A stretch of 64,000 nt of DNA from Variovorax sp037204085 (lineage in GTDB: Bacteria > Pseudomonadota > Gammaproteobacteria > Burkholderiales > Burkholderiaceae_C), in assembly GCF_037204085.1 (NCBI RefSeq), contig NZ_JBBCBW010000002.1, forward strand, positions 405,005 to 469,004, read 5' to 3'. Below the pieces are notes generated by a model. That model was given only the letters and a program-made list of their open reading frames with translations. It had not been told where the DNA came from and ran no database searches. Position 1 is the first letter of the stretch. Every line of letters starts with the position of its first letter. A program made the translations under genes and the position numbers. Positions 60,228-64,000 of the stretch are shown here, piece after piece.

Positions 60228-61841
60228 TCAATAGCCTGCAGCCACGCCATCGCGGCGCGGATCGCTGGCGGCCACGTAGCCTTCGACCGACGGATCGCCC
60301 GCGCGCCAGATGAACTGGCCGGCACCGAAGTCCTGGTACGAGTCGTTGATTACATCAAGCTGGTGGCCGAGATCGCGCAGGCCCTGCACCGTGTTCGGAT
60401 TCATCGCGGCCTCGACGTTGATCTCGAGCCCCGCGTTGAAGCGCCAGCGCGGCGCATCGCAAGCGGCCTGCGGGTTCTGCTTGTAGTCGAGCATGCGCAC
60501 CAGCGTTTGCATGTGGCCTTGGGGCTGCATGTTGCCGCCCATCACGCCGAAGCTCATCACCGGTTGGCCGTCCTTGGTAAGGAAGGCCGGAATGATCGTG
60601 TGGAAGGGCCGCTTGCCCGGCGCGACGACGTTCGGGCTTTCGGCCTTCAGGCTGAAGCCGTGGCCGCGGTTCTGCAGGCTGATGCCGAACTCCGGCTCCA
60701 CGCAACCCGAGCCGAAGCCCATGTAGTTGCTCTGGATGAAGCTCACCATCATGCCGCTCTCGTCAGCAGCCGTGAGGTAGATGGTGCCGCCCTTCACGGG
60801 ATTGCCGGCCTTGAAGTCCTGCGCCTTTTTCACGTCGATGAGTCTCGCACGCGATGCCAGGTAGGCGTCATCGAGCATTTGCGCGGGGGTCACCGTCATC
60901 GACGATGGCTCCGACACGTAGCGGTACACGTCGGCAAAGGCCAGCTTCATGGCCTCGATCTGCAAATGCTGCGAAGCGACCGAGTCGACCGGCAGCGAAG
61001 CGATGTCGAACTTTTCGAGAATGCCGAGCGCGATCAGCGCCGCAATGCCTTGGCCGTTGGGCGGTATCTCGTGCAGCGTGTGGCCGCGGTAGTCGCGCGA
61101 AATGGGTTTGACCCATTCGGGCTGGTAAGCCGACAGGTCGGCCACGGTGAGCGAGCCACCCTGCTCTTTCGAAAACTTGGCAAGCGCCTCGGCGATTTCG
61201 CCGTTGTAGTAGGCCTCGCCCTTGGTGCGGGCAATGGCCTTGAGCGCGCGCGCGGCGGCCGGAAAACGAAACAGCTCGCCGATCTCGGGTGCGCGGCCCC
61301 AGGGCAGAAAGGCTTGCGCAAAGCCGGGTTGCGACTCGAGCAGCGAGGTGGCTGCGAGCCACTTGCCTTGCACCACTGGCGGCACGAGATAGCCGCGCTC
61401 GGCAATGTCGATGGCCGGGGCCATCAGGTCGGCGAAGGGCAGCTTGCCGAAGCGGTCGCTCAGCGCCACCCAGCTGCGCACGGCGCCCGGCACCGTGACC
61501 GAGTCGATGCCGCGCATGGGCGGCGTTGCGGCATCGGCGCCGTACTTGGCCTTGAAGTACTCGGGCGTCCAAACCTTGGGCGCGGGACCCGAGCCGTTCA
61601 GGCCATGCAGTTCCTTGCCGTCCCACAGGATGCAGAACGCGTCGCTGCCGAGGCCGTTGCTCACCGGCTCGACCAGCGTCATCACGGCCGCCGTGGCAAT
61701 GGCCGCATCGACGGCGTTGCCGCCCTGCTGGAGCATGCGCAGCCCGGCTTGCGATGCCAGCGGGTGCGAGGTCGACACCACGTTGCGCGCGAAGATCGGA
61801 ATGCGGGTGGAGAGATAGGGGTTGCTGAAATCGAAGTTCAT
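60228..61841 (-). CDS. Gamma-glutamyltransferase/acylase-family Ntn hydrolase
   Basis: A 537-residue member of the GGT family, made as a precursor that cleaves itself. The predicted nucleophile is Thr353 in VKGGTIYLTAADESG. Other family blocks are GGNAVDAAIATAAVMTLVEP, NGQGIAALIALGILE and VMGGNMQPQGHMQTLV. No signal peptide precedes MNFDFSNPYLSTR, so it looks cytoplasmic, unlike periplasmic GGT. It could split gamma-glutamyl amides, glutathione derivatives or cephalosporin-like amides. It follows the Bug gene (32-base gap), so an imported ligand may be its substrate. Confidence 0.9.
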   Translation of the reverse strand: MNFDFSNPYLSTRIPIFARNVVSTSHPLASQAGLRMLQQGGNAVDAAIATAAVMTLVEPVSNGLGSDAFCILWDGKELHGLNGSGPAPKVWTPEYFKAKYGADAATPPMRGIDSVTVPGAVRSWVALSDRFGKLPFADLMAPAIDIAERGYLVPPVVQGKWLAATSLLESQPGFAQAFLPWGRAPEIGELFRFPAAARALKAIARTKGEAYYNGEIAEALAKFSKEQGGSLTVADLSAYQPEWVKPISRDYRGHTLHEIPPNGQGIAALIALGILEKFDIASLPVDSVASQHLQIEAMKLAFADVYRYVSEPSSMTVTPAQMLDDAYLASRARLIDVKKAQDFKAGNPVKGGTIYLTAADESGMMVSFIQSNYMGFGSGCVEPEFGISLQNRGHGFSLKAESPNVVAPGKRPFHTIIPAFLTKDGQPVMSFGVMGGNMQPQGHMQTLVRMLDYKQNPQAACDAPRWRFNAGLEINVEAAMNPNTVQGLRDLGHQLDVINDSYQDFGAGQFIWRAGDPSVEGYVAASDPRRDGVAAGY

Positions 61842-61873
61842 ATCGGTTTGTCTCGTCGTGATTTGTCTCGTCA

Positions 61874-62851
61874 TCAGTCGTTGGTGATCTTGCGTTCGAC
61901 CACGATCTTTTTCCACTTGGCGGCATCGGTGGCCACCATCTTCGCGAACTGCTCGGGCGTTCCGGCATTGGCGGGTTCGATGCCCAGGCGAGAAAGCTTG
62001 TCCTTCACCTCGGGGTCGGCCAGCGCCTCATTGGCCGCCTTGTTGACGCGCGCCACGATGTCCGCCGGCAGGCCCTTCGGTCCATAGAAGCCGAACCAGG
62101 TGTTCGACTCGTAGCCCGGCAGCGTGTCGGCAATGGGCGGCAGCTCCGGCGCCAGCGGGCTGCGCTTGAGCGTGGTGACGCCGAGCGCACGCAGGCGCCC
62201 GTCGCGCACATGAGGCATGCCGGTGGGGAGCGAGTCGAACAGCACGTCGATCTTGCCGCTGATCAGGTCGGGAATGGCAAGCGCCGTGCCCTTGTAGGGA
62301 ATGTGCGTGACGAACACGCCGGCCTGCGCCTTGAAGAGTTCCGCCGTGAGCTGCACGATGGTGCCGTTGCCGCTGGAGGCGTAGTTGAGCTTGCCGGGGT
62401 TCTTCTTTGCATGGTCGATCCATTCGCGCACCGTCTTCGCGGGCGAATTGACCGGCACCAGCATGATGCTGGGCGCGTCGCCCACGTGCGCGATGGGCGA
62501 AAAATCGCGCACCGTGTCGTAGGGCAGCTTGCTGGTAATGGCCGGGCCGATCGAATGCGTGCTGGTGGTGGCCAGCAGCAGCGTGTAGCCGTCGGCCGGT
62601 GCCTTGGCGACCAGGTCGGAACCGATGGCACCGCCAGCGCCGGGCTTGTTGTCGATGATCAGCGTGGCGCCGAGCTTGTCGCCCATCTTCTGCCCGAGCG
62701 TGCGAGCAAAGAGATCGGTGGCGCCGCCCGCGGGAAACGGCACGACGAGCCGCACCGGCTTGTTGGGATAGCCCTGTGCGAAGCTGGCTGTGCTTGATGC
62801 AGCCAGGCAGAGCGCTGCGGCAACCCCCTGAAGGAACTGGATTCGTTTCAT
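61874..62851 (-). CDS. Bug/TctC-family periplasmic solute-binding protein
   Basis: A 325-residue exported receptor. The Sec signal peptide (residues 1-25) is MKRIQFLQGVAAALCLAASS and continues TASFAQ. LVVPFPAGGATDLFARTLG, DNKPGAGGAIGSDLVAKAPA and THIPYKGTALAIPDLISG are family blocks. It is divergent from a LysR gene and precedes the GGT-like gene, which suggests a small LysR-controlled uptake and hydrolysis unit. No membrane transporter genes are adjacent. Confidence 0.94.
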   Translation of the reverse strand: MKRIQFLQGVAAALCLAASSTASFAQGYPNKPVRLVVPFPAGGATDLFARTLGQKMGDKLGATLIIDNKPGAGGAIGSDLVAKAPADGYTLLLATTSTHSIGPAITSKLPYDTVRDFSPIAHVGDAPSIMLVPVNSPAKTVREWIDHAKKNPGKLNYASSGNGTIVQLTAELFKAQAGVFVTHIPYKGTALAIPDLISGKIDVLFDSLPTGMPHVRDGRLRALGVTTLKRSPLAPELPPIADTLPGYESNTWFGFYGPKGLPADIVARVNKAANEALADPEVKDKLSRLGIEPANAGTPEQFAKMVATDAAKWKKIVVERKITND

Positions 62852-62948
62852 GGTGCTGGATTCTGGCCCGGTGGAGAAACCCTGCATGCTATGCAGCCGC
62901 CGCGCATCAAGCCAGATAATCCACCTTATTCAACTATGAACATGGTTT
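62852..62948. promoter_or_regulatory. Divergent control region between the Bug and LysR genes
   Basis: 97 AT-richer bases between divergent genes, the usual place for LysR sites. ATAA (62919-62922) and TTAT (62929-62932) form a short inverted pair with a 6-base spacer, and several A/T-rich steps follow up to the LysR start. No clear T-N11-A consensus box could be fixed. Neither gene has a strong Shine-Dalgarno sequence. Confidence 0.35.
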
Positions 62949-63875
62949 ATGGCAAAGAACGCCACCGAAGAAGTCTCGCTGCAGCAGTTGCGGGCGCTGG
63001 CGGCAGTAGCCGAAACGGGCAGCTTTACGCTGGCCGCGGAAACCCTGCAGCTGACCCAGCCCGCGATCAGCCACCTGATCAAGCGCATGGAAGAAGAGAT
63101 CGGTCAGCCGCTGGTGGTGCGCGGCCGCCGCATCCAGCTGACGAGCGCGGGCCAGGTGATGGTCGAGACGGCCGTGCGCGCGCTGCGGCTCATCGATGAG
63201 TCGGTAGACGCCTGCCGTTCGCAGTCGCAGTTGCGCGAAGGCCGCGTGGTGCTGGCTGTGGGCCACCTCACGGCCGGTGCCCTGCTGCCGCCGATGCTCG
63301 GCCGCTTTTCGCAGAAGCACCCCACGCTGGCCACCACGCTGCTCGACAGCACCGCCGAGCAGATGATTTCGCGCCTGCTCTCGCAGGAAGCCGACCTGGG
63401 CTTTGGCTCGGACATCGGGCAGAAGCACTCGGAGCTGGCCACCGAGCCGCTGTTCACGGAGCGTATGGCTCTTTTCGTGCGCGAAGATCATCCGCTGGCG
63501 CAGCGCGTGGTGGTCGACGCCAGGCACCTGGAGGCGCTGCCGTTCATCCACGTGAATCCCGACGCCAATGTGTGGCGCTCGGTCAGCCGCCAGTTGTCGA
63601 GCGTGGCGAATGTGTACCCGCAGGTGGCGCACCACGTATCGATGTTGTCGACCGCCTTCGGCCTGATCCAGGCAGGCGCCGGAGTGGCGCTGTTGCCGCG
63701 GTACGTGGAGGTGCTGATGCCCGGCAACCTGCGTGCGGTGGCGGTCACGCGGCCCACGCTCGAATACCCGGTGGTCGCGGTGCGACTGGCCAAGCACCCG
63801 CTCAGCCCTGCCGCGCTCGCCTTCTTGGCCATGGCTCGGCAGCACATGAAACCACCGAGGGCCGGCAAGCCGTAG
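62949..63875 (+). CDS. LysR-family transcriptional regulator
   Basis: A 308-residue regulator with an N-terminal winged helix-turn-helix (LQQLRALAAVAETGSFTLAA, LTQPAISHLIKRMEEEIGQ) and a C-terminal effector-binding domain (IQAGAGVALLPRYVEVLM). It is divergent from the Bug and GGT-like genes, the classical arrangement for a LysR regulator and its target operon. The ATG at 62949 gives the expected N-terminus. Confidence 0.94.
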   Translation: MAKNATEEVSLQQLRALAAVAETGSFTLAAETLQLTQPAISHLIKRMEEEIGQPLVVRGRRIQLTSAGQVMVETAVRALRLIDESVDACRSQSQLREGRVVLAVGHLTAGALLPPMLGRFSQKHPTLATTLLDSTAEQMISRLLSQEADLGFGSDIGQKHSELATEPLFTERMALFVREDHPLAQRVVVDARHLEALPFIHVNPDANVWRSVSRQLSSVANVYPQVAHHVSMLSTAFGLIQAGAGVALLPRYVEVLMPGNLRAVAVTRPTLEYPVVAVRLAKHPLSPAALAFLAMARQHMKPPRAGKP

Positions 63876-63913
63876 GTTTTGTTAGTTCGTGTCGTGGCGC
63901 GATCAGCGTCGAC

Positions 63914-64000
63914 GTTCAGGGTCCGCACCCGCCGACGGGGTACCTTTCTCCGCGAATGTCCCCCGGCCTGCGGCCTCCTCCTTTATTTCGCTGCGCAAGG
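63914..64000 (+). repeat. Intergenic repeat copy C, running off the window edge
   Basis: It starts 39 bases after the LysR stop and reaches the end of the window, so its right boundary is unknown. It has the same order as copy A: GTTCAGGG, CGCCGACGGGGTACC, CTCCGCGAATGTCCCCC, a hairpin GGCC-TGC-GGCC, and TCCTCCTTTATTTCGCTGCG followed by CAAGG. Seven differences from copy A by eye; two of them swap a C-G pair for G-C in the hairpin stem, so pairing is kept. No gene is present in 63876-64000. Confidence 0.85.

Overview
The window looks like chromosomal DNA of a high-GC betaproteobacterium of the Burkholderiales, most probably Comamonadaceae and Variovorax-like. That is an inference from overall protein character, from three orphan Bug/TctC receptors, and from housekeeping blocks such as trxB / Crp-type regulator / ftsK / lolA / rarA and rpmB-rpmG. 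Coding density is high. I see no prophage, insertion sequence, CRISPR array, integron or rRNA. There is one tRNA gene (Leu, CAA).

Layout. 1-7580: a catabolic cluster with acyl-CoA ligase (cut by the window edge), Bug receptor, a fused double acyl-CoA dehydrogenase, a divergent acyl-CoA dehydrogenase, MmgE/PrpD and LysR. 7660-12088: SDR, queF, alpha/beta hydrolase, prolyl-4-hydroxylase-like oxygenase and yaaA, all on the minus strand. 12197-16092: valS and galU. 16146-17979: TusA-like protein, Nudix hydrolase, cysM and tRNA-Leu. 17995-24800: a Rossmann protein, a ferredoxin-type flavin reductase, a Bug receptor, and a livHMGF operon without a local binding protein. 25041-32069: rarA, lolA, ftsK, Crp-type regulator, trxB, rpmB, rpmG. 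32239-38011: desaturase, RsmB-like methyltransferase, M48 peptidase, DUF1653, I78-type lipoprotein, purN. 38166-42711: a paired acyl-CoA dehydrogenase operon, a Tat-type lipoprotein lipase and an ECHDC3-like crotonase. 42720-47967: HNH nuclease, ribF, ileS, lspA. 48102-55824: a LacI-type regulator, a complete ABC importer, a GpdQ-like phosphodiesterase and a Na/Pi cotransporter with a PhoU-like domain. 55886-63875: lone receiver protein, quinone reductase, two DMT transporters, an atypical SDR, a gamma-glutamyltransferase-like enzyme, a Bug receptor and a LysR regulator.

How genes may work together. The 48-56 kb block reads as a regulated phosphodiester scavenging system: an autoregulatory LacI operator, an importer, a metallophosphodiesterase overlapping the importer's ATPase gene by 4 bp, and a phosphate transporter directly downstream. 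The acyl-CoA dehydrogenases occur both as a split pair (38166-40475) and as a single fused polypeptide (1696-4023). In each case only one half has a candidate catalytic glutamate, resembling the heteromeric and fused ACADs known from steroid side-chain degradation.

The most unusual non-coding signal is an 80-90 bp intergenic repeat present three times (50235-50321, 50412-50492 inverted, 63914-64000). It has an invariant core, and its small hairpin shows a compensatory base-pair change. The first two copies form a large inverted repeat inside the ABC operon, between the binding-protein and permease genes. I do not recognise this repeat as a named family.
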